53,790 bases of DNA from Microbacterium sp. SD291 (GCF_017355365.1 NZ_JADIJR010000022.1:1-53790), one strand, 5' to 3'; counted from the first letter of the stretch, positions 41,223 through 51,751 are shown. Made by a program: numbers and translations. Notes: generated by a model not told the origin, from the letters alone.

Positions 41223-42521
41223 ATGCCGATCGAAGAGACCGACGTCCTCGTCGTCGGAGCGGGCCAGGCAGGCATCGCGATGAGCGAGCACCTGCACGAA
41301 CGTGGCATCCGCCACATCGTCGTGGAGAAGGACCGCATCGCCGAGCGCTGGCGGACAGGGCGCTGGGACTCGCTCGTCGCCAACGGGCCGGCCTGGCACG
41401 ACCGCTTCCCGGGTCTCGCCTTCGATGTCGACGCCGATGCCTTCGCGACCAAGGACGACGTCGCCGCGTACTTCGACGCGTACGCGGCGAAGATCCAGGC
41501 GCCGGTTCGCACCGGCGTCGACGTCACCGCCGTCCGCCGCCTCCCCGGCCGTCCCGGCTTCGAGGTGCAGACCTCCGCCGGCGTCATCCGCGCGCGTCAC
41601 GTCGTCGCCGCCACGGGGCCGTTCCAGAAGCCCGTCGTCCCCGCCGTGGTGCCGGATGCCGCCGGCATCCGCCAGCTGCACTCCAGCGCGTACCGCAACC
41701 CGCGGGAACTCCCCGAGGGTGGCGTCCTCGTCGTCGGCGCCGGATCGTCCGGCGTGCAGATCGCGGACGAGCTGCGCAGGGCCGGCCGTCAGGTGCACAT
41801 CGCCGTCGGCCCGCACGATCGTCCGCCGCGCAGCTACCGCGACCGGGACTTCTGCTGGTGGCTGGGCGTTCTCGGCAAGTGGGAGGCCTCGGCGCCGCGT
41901 CCTGGAGCCGAGCATGTGACGATCGCGGTGAGCGGTGCCCGGGGCGGTCACACCGTCGACTTCCGCCGCCTCGCGGCCGAGGGCATCACGCTCCTCGGAC
42001 GCGCGGGCGCGTACGAGGACGGCGTGATGCGGTTCGCTCCCGACCTCGCGAAGAACATCGCCGCAGGAGACGCGAACCACCGCGAGCTCCTCGACGAGGC
42101 CGACGCCTATATCGAGCGCAACGGCCTCGACCTTCCGGAGGAGCCGGAGGCGCGCATCGTCCTTCCGGACCCGCCGTGCCTGACCGAGCCGATCCTCGAG
42201 CTCGATCTCGCCGCGGCCGGCATCACGACGATCATCTGGGCCACCGGCTTCGCGGTCGACTACTCCTGGATCGAGCTCGACGCCTTCGACGAGCGCGGGC
42301 GGCCACGGCATCAGCGCGGTGTCTCCGTCGAGCTCGGCCTGTACTTCCTCGGGCTGCCCTGGCAGTCCCGCCGCGGATCGAGCTTCATCTGGGGCGTCTG
42401 GCACGATGCGCGCTACCTCGCCGACCAGATCCAGATCCAGTGCGGCTACAGCGCGTACGCACCGACCTCGACCGCCGCGCCCGCGGAGGGCGCCCTCCTC
42501 GCGACCGGAGCTCTGTCATGA
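41223..42521 (+). CDS. Flavin-containing monooxygenase-like FAD/NAD(P)-binding protein
   Basis: A 432-residue two-dinucleotide-binding flavoprotein: FAD GxGxxG in VLVVGAGQAGIAMSEHL (about residues 8-24), a second GxGxxG for NAD(P)H in VLVVGAGSSGVQIADEL (about 172-188) and ATGFAVDYSWIELD near the end. It belongs to the CzcO/FMO-like group that oxygenates N, S or carbonyl carbon. GGAGG is about 6 nt before ATG 41223, favoured over ATG 41211. First gene of a five-gene translationally overlapped operon; the substrate is unknown but an amine or imine is suggested by RidA next to it. Confidence 0.82.
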   Translation: MPIEETDVLVVGAGQAGIAMSEHLHERGIRHIVVEKDRIAERWRTGRWDSLVANGPAWHDRFPGLAFDVDADAFATKDDVAAYFDAYAAKIQAPVRTGVDVTAVRRLPGRPGFEVQTSAGVIRARHVVAATGPFQKPVVPAVVPDAAGIRQLHSSAYRNPRELPEGGVLVVGAGSSGVQIADELRRAGRQVHIAVGPHDRPPRSYRDRDFCWWLGVLGKWEASAPRPGAEHVTIAVSGARGGHTVDFRRLAAEGITLLGRAGAYEDGVMRFAPDLAKNIAAGDANHRELLDEADAYIERNGLDLPEEPEARIVLPDPPCLTEPILELDLAAAGITTIIWATGFAVDYSWIELDAFDERGRPRHQRGVSVELGLYFLGLPWQSRRGSSFIWGVWHDARYLADQIQIQCGYSAYAPTSTAAPAEGALLATGALS

Positions 42522-42967
42522 CGAACCACACCCGCATCCGTCCCTTCAACACGAAGGTCACCTATCCCGAGCAGAACCTCGACAACGACCTCTGCCAGGC
42601 CGTCGTGGCCGGCGGCGTCGTCTACCTGCGAGGGCAGATCGGGCAGGACCTCGAGACGCGCGAGTCGGTGGGCATCGGCGATGTCGAGGCGCAGGCGGAG
42701 AAGGCCATGGCGAACATCGCCATGCTGCTCGAGGAGGCCGGCTCGTCCCTCGACGACATCGTGAAGGTCGTCGTCTACCTCATCGATCCGCGCTACCGCG
42801 AGCCGGTCTACCGGGTGATGGGGCGCTGGCTGAAGGGCGTCTTCCCGGTGTCGACCGGGATCGTGGTGAGCGCGCTCGCCCGCCCCGAATGGCTCGTCGA
42901 GATCGACGCGACGGCTGTGCTCAGCGACCCTGCCGCGACGGTCCGGGCGGCTGGGGAGGAGCTATGA
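42518..42967 (+). CDS. RidA-family (YjgF) protein
   Basis: A 149-residue Rid protein; the family hydrolyses reactive enamine/imine intermediates to ketones or aldehydes plus ammonia. The start of the fold (VVAGGVVYLRGQIGQDLET), the helix AEKAMANIAMLLEEAGSSLDDIVKVVVYL and the active-site Arg in SALARPEWLVEIDATAV are visible. It is longer than archetypal RidA (about 128) at both ends, as in other Rid subfamilies. It overlaps the monooxygenase gene by ATGA and the DUF1028 gene likewise, suggesting it deals with an imine made by the monooxygenase. Confidence 0.88.
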   Translation: MTNHTRIRPFNTKVTYPEQNLDNDLCQAVVAGGVVYLRGQIGQDLETRESVGIGDVEAQAEKAMANIAMLLEEAGSSLDDIVKVVVYLIDPRYREPVYRVMGRWLKGVFPVSTGIVVSALARPEWLVEIDATAVLSDPAATVRAAGEEL

Positions 42968-43635
42968 CGTTCTCGATCGTCGCCCGCGACGCCGCCGGGG
43001 CCTTCGGATCGGCGATCTGCTCGTCGTCCCCGGCGGTCGCCGCGCGCTGTCTCTCGCTCGCCGACGGCGTGGGAGCGGTGAACTCCCAGAACATCACCGA
43101 TCCGCGGCTCGGCCCGCAGATCGTCGAGCGCCTGCGCGCCGGCGCCTCGGCCCAGGAGGCGATGGATGCCGTGATGGCGAGTGCGGAGAACACGGAGTTC
43201 CGTCAGGTGCTGGTCGTCGACGGCACCGGAGGCACGGCCGTGCACTCGGGGGAGCGGGCGCTCGGCATCTTCGGGGATGCTGCAGGTTCCGGTGTCGTCG
43301 CGGGCGGCAACATGCTCGCCGCGGCGAGCATCCCGCATCTCATGATCGAGGCCTTCGAGAGCGCGAACGGCGACCTGGAGCACCGCCTCCTGGCCGCGAT
43401 GCGCGCGGCGATGGCCGCGGGCGGCGAAGCAGGACCCGTGCACTCGGCGGGCCTCTCCGTCGTGCACGACGCCGGATGGCGCGTCACCGACCTTCGTGTC
43501 GACTGGACCGAAGGCGACCCGATCGGCGAGCTCGGCGAGCTGCTGGAGCTGTGGATGCCGCAGCGCGACGCGTACGTCATGCGCGCGCTCGCGCCCGACG
43601 CCGCACCGTCTTACGGGGTACCGGGCGATGAGTGA
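42964..43635 (+). CDS. DUF1028 protein (Ntn-hydrolase-like)
   Basis: A 223-residue DUF1028 protein. The N-terminus MTFSIVARDAAGAFGSAICSSSPAVAARC and the VNSQNITDPRLGPQIVERLRAGASAQEAMDAVM segment are family hallmarks, and AGGNMLA follows in the second half. Structural relatives are Ntn hydrolases, but no enzymatic activity is established for DUF1028 to my knowledge. ATG start with GGAGGAG just upstream, inside the ridA stop. Its stop overlaps the M20 gene by 8 nt. Confidence 0.88.
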   Translation: MTFSIVARDAAGAFGSAICSSSPAVAARCLSLADGVGAVNSQNITDPRLGPQIVERLRAGASAQEAMDAVMASAENTEFRQVLVVDGTGGTAVHSGERALGIFGDAAGSGVVAGGNMLAAASIPHLMIEAFESANGDLEHRLLAAMRAAMAAGGEAGPVHSAGLSVVHDAGWRVTDLRVDWTEGDPIGELGELLELWMPQRDAYVMRALAPDAAPSYGVPGDE

Positions 43636-44779
43636 CCGCCACGCGACGCTCAGGGCCGCAGCGGATGTCGCCGTGGCCGGGGCGTCCGCCGACCTCATCG
43701 CGCTGTCCGAGACGTTGCACGCGCACCCGGAGACCGCATGGAACGAGCACCGTGCAGCGGCCTGGGTGGGCGACGCCCTCGCCGGCGCCGGGTTCCGGGT
43801 GACGCCCGCGTACCTGGGCCTCGAGACGGCCCTGCTCGCCGAGGCGGGTTCCGGGCCGGTGACGATCGGCGTGATGGCCGAGTACGACGCGCTCCCCGGG
43901 CTCGGTCACGCCTGCGGGCACAACCTCATCGCCGCGAGCGCCGTCGGGGCCGGGCTCGCGCTCGCCGGGCTCGCCGACGAGCTGGGCATCACGGTGCGCG
44001 TGTACGGCACCCCCGCCGAGGAGGGCGGCGGCGGCAAGATCGAGCTCATCGACCGCGGCGCCTTCGCCGACCTCGACCTCGCGATGATGGTGCACCCCGC
44101 GCCGGTCGACGTGGCGGAGGCGCGGCCGTTCGCGGTCGCGCACAGCCACGTCGCCTACGACGGGGTGTCCGCGCATGCCGCCGCCTACCCCGACCAGGGC
44201 GTCAACGCGAACGACGCCTTCGTCATCGCCCAGGTCGCCATCGGTATGCTGCGACAGCAGCTGCCGGCCGACACCAGGGTGCACGGCATCCAGACCATCG
44301 GCGGCTACGCGCCCAACGCGATCCCGGAGCGGACCGAGGGTCGCTGGTACTGGCGGGCGAACTCGCTGGACGAGCTGGCCGTGCTCGAGCAGCGGGTGCT
44401 CCGCTGCTTCGAGGCGGGAGCGCTGGCGACCGGCGCCGCGCTCACGGTCACGCCGGAATCGAAGCCCTACGCCGAGTTCCGCACCGACGAGCGCGCCCTC
44501 GCCGCGTACCGGCGCGGTGCGCTCGAACGGGGGCGCGTGTTCGCCGACCCGGCCGTCGCCGGACGCATGAACCGCGCCTCGACGGACATGGGCAACGTCT
44601 CGCAGATCGTCCCCGCCATCCACCCCTACATCGGCGTCGGCTCGCTGCCGCACTCCAACCATCAGAAGGAGTTCGCGGCCGCTTGCATCGGCCCGGTCGC
44701 CGAGCGCGCGCTCCTGGACGCCGCCGTGCTGATGGCGTGGACGGCGATCGACACCACACTCGAAGGAAGAACAGCATGA
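43628..44779 (+). CDS. M20 family amidohydrolase (aminoacylase/AbgB-like)
   Basis: A 383-residue zinc peptidase-like hydrolase: GVMAEYDALPGLGHACGHNLIAA (metal ligands, about residues 79-101), GTPAEEGGGGKIELI (catalytic Glu), AMMVHPAP, the dimerisation domain beginning VAYDGVSAHAAAYPDQGVNANDAFV and a C-terminal PHSNHQKEF metal His. It belongs to the AbgB/aminobenzoyl-glutamate and N-acyl amino acid hydrolase group. In this operon it should split an amide bond in the catabolised compound. Confidence 0.87.
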   Translation: MSDRHATLRAAADVAVAGASADLIALSETLHAHPETAWNEHRAAAWVGDALAGAGFRVTPAYLGLETALLAEAGSGPVTIGVMAEYDALPGLGHACGHNLIAASAVGAGLALAGLADELGITVRVYGTPAEEGGGGKIELIDRGAFADLDLAMMVHPAPVDVAEARPFAVAHSHVAYDGVSAHAAAYPDQGVNANDAFVIAQVAIGMLRQQLPADTRVHGIQTIGGYAPNAIPERTEGRWYWRANSLDELAVLEQRVLRCFEAGALATGAALTVTPESKPYAEFRTDERALAAYRRGALERGRVFADPAVAGRMNRASTDMGNVSQIVPAIHPYIGVGSLPHSNHQKEFAAACIGPVAERALLDAAVLMAWTAIDTTLEGRTA

Positions 44780-46254
44780 GCACCATCGACTGGCAGACCC
44801 GCGCCGGAGAGCTGCGGATCGACGGACGCGCCGTCATCGGCGGTGAGCGGGCGGATGCCGGGGAGTCGACCATCCCGGTGATCAGCCCCGGCTCGCTCAC
44901 CCATCTCGCCGACCTCTCGGCGGGCACCGTGGAGGACGTCGACATCGCGGTGCGGCATGCGCGCACGGCCTTCGAGGACGGCCGCTGGAGCCGGATCGGC
45001 GCGGCCGAACGCGGGAGCATCCTGATCCGCCTCGCCGAGCTCATCGAGGAGAACCTCGAGGAGCTCGCGCTGCTGGAGACGCTCGACTCCGGCAAGCCGA
45101 TCACGCAGACGCTCGCCGTCGACGTGCCGGGCACCGCCGAGACCTTCCGCTGGTACGGCCAGCTCGCCGACAAGCGCTACGACGAGATCCCGGCGACGCC
45201 CCCGGGCTCCACGGCGCTCGTCCGGCGGGTGCCCCTGGGCGTCGTCGGTGCCATCACGCCCTGGAACTATCCGCTCGAGATCGCCGCATGGAAGCTCGCG
45301 CCGGCGCTCGCCGCCGGCAACAGCGTCGTGCACAAGCCCGCGGCGGAGACGTCCCTCACCGCTCTCCGGCTGGCCGATCTCGCCCTCGAGGCAGGGCTCC
45401 CCGCCGGCGTGCTGAACGTCGTGCCCGGCCGCGGCTCCACGGTGGGCGGGCGCATCGCCCGGCATCCCGACATCGACGTGCTCGCGTTCACCGGCTCCAC
45501 CGCCGTCGCCAAGCAGCTCCTCATCGACTCCGGCTCGTCCAACATGAAGCGGGTCGCGCTGGAGGCCGGCGGCAAGAGTGCGAACCTCGTCTTCGCGGAT
45601 GCCGATCTCGCGCTCGCCGCGCAGAAGGCGGCCTTCGGCGCCTTCTACAACCAGGGCCAGGTGTGCTCGGCGAACTCCCGCATCCTCATCGAACGCTCGG
45701 CGCACGACGAGTTCGTCGCACTGCTCGTCGAGGCGTCACGGGCGTACGAGCCGGGCGACCCGCTCTCCGGCGGCGACGGCAACGGCAGCCTGATCAGCAC
45801 CGCGCACGCCGACGACGTCAGCCGTGCGATCGAGGCGGGCGCCCGCGACGGGAGCCTGATCAGCGGAGGCGAGCGGGTGACCATCACCGGCTCCGACGCC
45901 TATCTGCGCCCGGCCATCGTCACCGGACTCGGCGCCGATCACGAGCTGCACCGGGCGGAGGTCTTCGGGCCGCTGGTCGCCGTGCTGCCGTTCGATGCCG
46001 AGGAGGAAGCCGTGTCGCTCGCGAACGCGACCGAGTACGGGCTCGCGGCGTCGCTCTGGACCAGCGATCTCTCGCGTGCGCACCGCGTCTCCGATCGGCT
46101 TGTCGCCGGGACCGTGTCGGTGAACACCGTCGACGCGCTCGGACTCACCACGCCGTTCGGCGGCTTCGGGCAGTCGGGCTTCGGTCGAGACCTGTCACGG
46201 CACGCGCTCGACAACTACACCGACTGGAAGACCACCTGGTTCCAGCACGGCTGA
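44776..46254 (+). CDS. NAD(P)-dependent aldehyde dehydrogenase
   Basis: A 492-residue aldehyde dehydrogenase: PWNYPLEIAAWKLAPALAAGN (about residue 158), FTGSTAVAKQLL, LEAGGKSANLVFADAD with the general-base Glu, GQVCSANSR with nucleophile Cys297, and PFGGFGQSGFGRD. It resembles PuuC/gamma-aminobutyraldehyde and betaine-aldehyde type enzymes. ATG overlaps the M20 stop. As last gene of the operon it probably removes the aldehyde product of the monooxygenase/RidA steps, and may also serve the amine oxidase upstream. Confidence 0.9.
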   Translation: MSTIDWQTRAGELRIDGRAVIGGERADAGESTIPVISPGSLTHLADLSAGTVEDVDIAVRHARTAFEDGRWSRIGAAERGSILIRLAELIEENLEELALLETLDSGKPITQTLAVDVPGTAETFRWYGQLADKRYDEIPATPPGSTALVRRVPLGVVGAITPWNYPLEIAAWKLAPALAAGNSVVHKPAAETSLTALRLADLALEAGLPAGVLNVVPGRGSTVGGRIARHPDIDVLAFTGSTAVAKQLLIDSGSSNMKRVALEAGGKSANLVFADADLALAAQKAAFGAFYNQGQVCSANSRILIERSAHDEFVALLVEASRAYEPGDPLSGGDGNGSLISTAHADDVSRAIEAGARDGSLISGGERVTITGSDAYLRPAIVTGLGADHELHRAEVFGPLVAVLPFDAEEEAVSLANATEYGLAASLWTSDLSRAHRVSDRLVAGTVSVNTVDALGLTTPFGGFGQSGFGRDLSRHALDNYTDWKTTWFQHG

Positions 46255-46278
46255 TCGCCGTGCCGTCGGCCGTCGCCC

Positions 46279-47487
46279 TCAGGAGGGTGTGACGGCCAGC
46301 GGCTCGGTGTCGGGGTGCGGGCTCGCGTCGCGCCCCCGCAGGTCGGGGAACGCGCGGACGAAGACGATCGAGACGACCAGGCCGACCGCCGCGAACAGCG
46401 TCGCCGCCAGGTAGGCGCCGCGCCAGTCGGTGATGTCGACGAGGAAGCCGGCGACCGCCGAGCCTGCCGCCGCGCCGATGAGCTGCCCCGTGCCCGCCCA
46501 GCCGAACGCCTCGGCGGTCTCGCTGAACTTGACGCTCGCGGAGGTGATCGCGAACAGCATCGCGAGGGCAGGCGCGATGCCGATACCGGCGAGGATCAGG
46601 GTTCCGCCGAGCCAGAACACGTTCAGCATCACCATCGTCAGCGCGAGCCCGACCGTGACGATCAGGAGGCGCCGAGCCATCGCCCACGGGCCGATCGGGA
46701 GATGCCCGAACGCGAGTCCGCCCGCGAGGCTGCCTGCTGCGAAGACCGCGAGCACGATGCCGGCCTCGAGGCTGCCGTGCTCGAACGTGGCGACGACGCC
46801 GACCTCGACGGCGGCGCACGCACCGATCAGGAGGAACCCGATCACGGTCGCCATCAGCACAGGCGGCTTGAGCACCACCTTGCCGAGCGGGTTCCTGCTG
46901 CGGGGGATGCGGACCCGGCCGACCTCGGGGGAGAGGATGAACCACGCCCCTCCTCCTATGAGGAACACCGCCACGAGCAGCAGTCCTTCCACGGTGCCGA
47001 TCTGGGTGGAGACCAGGGTGATCACGACCGGGGCGAGGATCCAGATGATCTCCTGCAAGGAGGCATCGAGCGAGAACAGCGGGGTGAGCTGCGAGGAGTT
47101 CACCAGCTTCGGGTAGATCGTGCGCACCGCCGACTGGATCGGCGGCGTCGAGAGGCCGGCGAGCATCCCGAGCGCCATGCAGCCGCCGACGTTGAGGGGG
47201 AGGAGCGCGAGCCCGAGCACCGCGAGCACGCACACGCTCAGGGTGAGGGTGAGCACGCGCCGCATCCCCCAGGCGCCCATCCATCTGCTCGTGATGGGGC
47301 CGGCGACGGCCTGGCCGACGCTGGTCGCGGCGAGCACCAGGCCTGCGGCTCCGTACGATCCGGTCTGCTGCTCGACGTGCAGCAGGATCGCGAGCGAGCT
47401 CATCCCGTTGGGGAAGCGCGCGGTCAGCTGTGCAGCGATCATGCGCGCCACTCCCGGCGTGCGAAGAAGATCCCGGTATCCCGCCAC
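46279..47487 (-). CDS. MFS transporter
   Basis: A 402-residue membrane protein with about 12 helices in two halves (central loop SPEVGRVRIPRSRNPLGKVV) and MFS-type loops (TSRWMGAWGMRRVL between helices 2 and 3). Substrate unknown; drug or metabolite efflux is possible. The start is uncertain: GTG 47487 gives a plausible cytoplasmic N-terminus (VAGYRDLLRTPGVARMI), whereas the longer reading frame to 47610 would code through a region full of DnaA-box-like motifs. Convergent with the ALDH gene and divergent from nrdH. Confidence 0.8.
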   Translation of the reverse strand: MAGYRDLLRTPGVARMIAAQLTARFPNGMSSLAILLHVEQQTGSYGAAGLVLAATSVGQAVAGPITSRWMGAWGMRRVLTLTLSVCVLAVLGLALLPLNVGGCMALGMLAGLSTPPIQSAVRTIYPKLVNSSQLTPLFSLDASLQEIIWILAPVVITLVSTQIGTVEGLLLVAVFLIGGGAWFILSPEVGRVRIPRSRNPLGKVVLKPPVLMATVIGFLLIGACAAVEVGVVATFEHGSLEAGIVLAVFAAGSLAGGLAFGHLPIGPWAMARRLLIVTVGLALTMVMLNVFWLGGTLILAGIGIAPALAMLFAITSASVKFSETAEAFGWAGTGQLIGAAAGSAVAGFLVDITDWRGAYLAATLFAAVGLVVSIVFVRAFPDLRGRDASPHPDTEPLAVTPS

Positions 47488-47740
47488 CAGACCACGGTAC
47501 CGGGAGGGGGCGACGCGACGCGAAGAGCCGTCGTCCGCGACACGCCGCGACACGCCGAAGGACGTTTTCCACAGGAAACCGGATGTCGGATGCCGCGCGT
47601 AGCGTGCCACCTGTGGATGGATCTGACGAGGGTGTCCGAGAGCCGCGGTTTCACGCGCTTCGCAGGCCCTCCGGCGAGGCTCCGAGCTGTGGAAGAAACG
47701 GTGGAGAACCTGTGTTGTATCAGTGGAGAGCAGTGGAAAA
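47488..47740. promoter_or_regulatory. Cluster of DnaA-box-like motifs in the MFS/nrd intergenic region
   Basis: The 368-bp gap before nrdH holds six GTGGA-type motifs: TTTTCCACA (47565-47573, full match to the relaxed DnaA box TTWTNCACA), TGTGGATGG (47612), TGTGGAAGA (47688), GTGGAGAA (47701), AGTGGAGAG (47722) and AGTGGAAAA (47732). The others carry one or more mismatches. DnaA control of ribonucleotide reductase is known in E. coli nrdAB. Confidence 0.5.
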
Positions 47741-47755
47741 CTACACGGATGTAAC

Positions 47756-47803
47756 TACTACCCCTTGTGGTCGCCCTCAATGTCCGTCCCCATATGTAGT
47801 ATT
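47756..47803 (+). promoter_or_regulatory. Paired NrdR-box-like motifs of the nrd operon
   Basis: TACTACCCCTTGTGGT (47756-47771) and, on the other strand, the 16-mer at 47788-47803 containing ACTACATATGGGG share ACTAC at the same side and lie 32 bp apart, the three-turn spacing typical of NrdR site pairs upstream of class I nrd operons. They would mediate ATP/dATP-dependent repression. The promoter probably overlaps them. Confidence 0.6.
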
Positions 47804-47855
47804 GAACTCCCGGCGGGGGGACTGCCGGATAAAACAGAGATCTGAGGGGATTCAC

Positions 47856-48089
47856 ATGTCGATCACCGTCTACACGAAGCCTTCCTGCGTTCAGTGCAAC
47901 GCGACCTACCGTGCGCTGGATGCCAAGGGCATCGAGTACGAGATCCTCGACCTGTCGGAGGACCCGACGGCCCTGGAGCACGTCAAGGCGCTCGGCTACA
48001 TGCAGGCGCCGGTCGTCGTCACCGACGAGGGCCACTGGTCGGGCTTCCGTCCCGACAAGATCGACGAGCTGGCTTCGCGCCTGGCCTAG
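47856..48089 (+). CDS. nrdH: Glutaredoxin-like protein NrdH
   Basis: A 77-residue thioredoxin-fold electron donor for class Ib ribonucleotide reductase. The redox motif is CVQC (residues 11-14), followed by the NrdH signature of the C-terminal part ([22 protein letters not shown], where WSGFRPD is diagnostic). GAGGGGA lies upstream of ATG 47856. First gene of nrdHIEF; 32 nt to nrdI. Confidence 0.97.
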   Translation: MSITVYTKPSCVQCNATYRALDAKGIEYEILDLSEDPTALEHVKALGYMQAPVVVTDEGHWSGFRPDKIDELASRLA

Positions 48090-48121
48090 TCCGACAAGCT
48101 CACCAACCCGAGGGGGCAGCT

Positions 48122-48556
48122 GTGATCATCACTGAGACAGCAGCGCCTCTCCTGGTCTACTTCTCGAGCGCGTCGGGCAACACCGCGCGCTTCGTCGAGA
48201 AGCTCGGGCTTCCGGCCCGGCGCATTCCGCTCCACCGGCAGGAGGAGGAGCTCGTCATCGACGAGCCCTTCGTGCTGGTCACCCCCACCTACGGCGGGGG
48301 TGAAGGGCGCGGCGTCGAACGAGGTGCCGTGCCCAAGCAGGTGATCCGGTTCCTCAACGACGAGCGCAACCGGCGCCACATCCGAGGAGTCATCTCCGCG
48401 GGTAACACCAACTTCGGCGAGTCGTTCTGTCTCGCCGGTGACATCATCAGCCGCAAGTGCCACGTGCCTCACTTGTACCGGCTTGAAATCTTCGGCACAC
48501 AGGACGATGTCGATCGCGTGACCGACGGATTGGAACGACAGTGGGATCTTCGTTGA
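48122..48556 (+). CDS. nrdI: Flavodoxin-like class Ib RNR maturation protein NrdI
   Basis: A 144-residue NrdI that supplies the oxidant to assemble the dimanganese-tyrosyl cofactor of NrdF. The FMN-binding phosphate loop is [16 protein letters not shown], followed by [14 protein letters not shown] (isoalloxazine loop) and [17 protein letters not shown] start with GAGGGGG upstream. Its end overlaps nrdE by 16 nt. Confidence 0.96.
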   Translation: MIITETAAPLLVYFSSASGNTARFVEKLGLPARRIPLHRQEEELVIDEPFVLVTPTYGGGEGRGVERGAVPKQVIRFLNDERNRRHIRGVISAGNTNFGESFCLAGDIISRKCHVPHLYRLEIFGTQDDVDRVTDGLERQWDLR

Positions 48557-50697
48557 CCGAGACAGTGGCATTCAAGGCGAACCCCGCGTATGAGGGGCTC
48601 GACTATCACGCGCTCAACGCGATGCTGAACCTCTACGACGCGGACGGCAAAATCCAGTTCGACGCCGACAAGCGCGCCGCGCGGGAGTACTTCCTGCAGC
48701 ACGTGAACCAGAACACCGTGTTCTTCCACTCCCTCAAGGAGCGCCTCGACTACCTGGTCGAGAAGGAGTACTACGAGCCGGCCGTGATCGAGCAGTACTC
48801 GCTCGAGTTCATCCAGAAGCTCAACGACCTCGCGTACGGCAAGAAGTTCCGCTTCGAGACCTTCCTCGGCGCGTTCAAGTACTACACGAGCTACACGCTC
48901 AAGACCTTCGACGGCAAGCGCTACCTCGAGCGCTTCGAGGACCGCGTCGTCATGACAGCGCTCGGACTCGCCGACGGTGACGAGAAGCTCGCTGTCGCGC
49001 TGGTCGAGGAGATCATCTCCGGACGCTTCCAGCCGGCGACCCCGACGTTCCTCAACGCGGGCAAGGCGCAGCGCGGCGAACTCGTCAGCTGCTTCCTCCT
49101 GCGCATCGAGGACAACATGGAGTCGATCGCCCGCGGCATCAACTCCGCCCTCCAGCTCTCCAAGCGCGGCGGCGGCGTGGCGCTGCTGCTCTCGAACATC
49201 CGTGAGGCCGGAGCTCCGATCAAGCAGATCGAGAACCAGTCCTCGGGCATCATCCCCGTCATGAAGCTCCTCGAAGACAGCTTCAGCTACGCCAACCAGC
49301 TCGGCGCGCGTCAGGGTGCGGGTGCGGTGTATCTCAACGCGCACCACCCCGACATCATGCGCTTCCTCGACACCAAGCGCGAGAACGCCGACGAGAAGAT
49401 CCGCATCAAGACGCTGTCGCTCGGCGTCGTCGTGCCGGACATCACTTTCGAGCTCGCCAAGAACGGCGAGGACATGTACCTCTTCTCGCCGTACGACGTC
49501 GAGAAGGTCTACGGCGTTCCGTTCGGCGACATCTCGGTCACCGAGAAGTACCGCGAGATGGTCGACGACTCGCGCATCAAGAAGACGAAGATCAACGCGC
49601 GCGAGTTCTTCCAGACGATCGCCGAGATCCAGTTCGAGTCGGGCTACCCGTACATCATGTTCGAGGACACGGTGAACAAGGCGAACCCGATCAAGGGCCG
49701 CATCAACATGTCGAACCTCTGCAGCGAGATCCTGCAGGTGAACACGCCGACGACGTACAACGACGACCTGTCGTACGACCAGATCGGCAAGGACATCTCG
49801 TGCAACCTCGGCTCGATGAACATCGCGCTGTCGATGGATGCCGATGACCTCGGTCAGACGGTCGAGACGGCGATCCGCGCGCTGAGCGCGGTGAGCGACC
49901 AGAGCCACATCCGCTCCGTCCGCTCGATCGAGGACGGCAACGACCGTTCGCACGCGATCGGCCTCGGGCAGATGAACCTGCACGGCTACCTCGCCCGCGA
50001 GCACGTCTACTACGGGTCCGAAGAGGGCATCGACTTCACGAACATCTACTTCTACACGGTGCTGTTCCACGCGCTGCGCGCCTCGAACAACCTCGCGATC
50101 GAGCGCAAGCAGGCCTTCGACGGGTTCGAGGACTCGACGTACGCGTCGGGGGAGTTCTTCGACAAGTACATCGAGCGCGCCTGGGTGCCGGAGACCGAGA
50201 AGGTCAAGGAACTCTTCGCCGGCAAGCACATCCCGACGCAGGCGGACTGGGTGGCGCTGAAGGCGTCCGTCCAGGAGCACGGCATCTACAACCAGAACCT
50301 GCAGGCGGTGCCCCCGACCGGCTCGATCTCGTACATCAACAACTCGACGTCGTCGATCCACCCGATCGCGTCGAAGATCGAGATCCGCAAGGAAGGCAAG
50401 CTCGGCCGCGTCTACTACCCGGCAGCATTCATGACGAACGACAACCTGGAGTACTACCAGGACGCGTACGAGATCGGCTATGAGAAGGTCATCGACACGT
50501 ATGCGGCGGCCACGCAGCACGTCGACCAGGGCCTGTCGCTGACGCTGTTCTTCAAGGACACCGCCACCACGCGCGACATCAACAAGGCTCAGATCTACGC
50601 ATGGCGCAAGGGCATCAAGACGATCTACTACATCCGTCTGCGTCAGATGGCGCTCGAGGGCACCGACATGACCGAGTGCGTCTCGTGCATGCTCTGA
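48541..50697 (+). CDS. nrdE: Class Ib ribonucleoside-diphosphate reductase alpha subunit
   Basis: A 718-residue catalytic subunit reducing NDPs to dNDPs. Key parts: [20 protein letters not shown] (first active-site Cys), [24 protein letters not shown] with the thiyl-radical Cys, [10 protein letters not shown] (second active-site Cys), the radical-transfer tyrosines near [10 protein letters not shown] and the C-terminal redox pair CVSCML. It lacks the N-terminal ATP-cone of class Ia, as expected for NrdE. GTG start within nrdI; a slightly later start is possible. Confidence 0.97.
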   Translation: MGSSLTETVAFKANPAYEGLDYHALNAMLNLYDADGKIQFDADKRAAREYFLQHVNQNTVFFHSLKERLDYLVEKEYYEPAVIEQYSLEFIQKLNDLAYGKKFRFETFLGAFKYYTSYTLKTFDGKRYLERFEDRVVMTALGLADGDEKLAVALVEEIISGRFQPATPTFLNAGKAQRGELVSCFLLRIEDNMESIARGINSALQLSKRGGGVALLLSNIREAGAPIKQIENQSSGIIPVMKLLEDSFSYANQLGARQGAGAVYLNAHHPDIMRFLDTKRENADEKIRIKTLSLGVVVPDITFELAKNGEDMYLFSPYDVEKVYGVPFGDISVTEKYREMVDDSRIKKTKINAREFFQTIAEIQFESGYPYIMFEDTVNKANPIKGRINMSNLCSEILQVNTPTTYNDDLSYDQIGKDISCNLGSMNIALSMDADDLGQTVETAIRALSAVSDQSHIRSVRSIEDGNDRSHAIGLGQMNLHGYLAREHVYYGSEEGIDFTNIYFYTVLFHALRASNNLAIERKQAFDGFEDSTYASGEFFDKYIERAWVPETEKVKELFAGKHIPTQADWVALKASVQEHGIYNQNLQAVPPTGSISYINNSTSSIHPIASKIEIRKEGKLGRVYYPAAFMTNDNLEYYQDAYEIGYEKVIDTYAAATQHVDQGLSLTLFFKDTATTRDINKAQIYAWRKGIKTIYYIRLRQMALEGTDMTECVSCML

Positions 50698-50725
50698 CCC
50701 CTCAGGCTCAGCGACTCTCGACTAG

Positions 50726-51715
<990 letters not shown>

Positions 51716-51751
51716 GAGCTTCTCTCTGAGGTCTCGGCGAAACAGCTGGTC

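Noticed and set aside
47488..47610. N-terminal extension of the MFS transporter
   Set aside because: It would add 41 residues with no membrane helix and would run through DnaA-box-like motifs. A shorter start fits MFS topology better.
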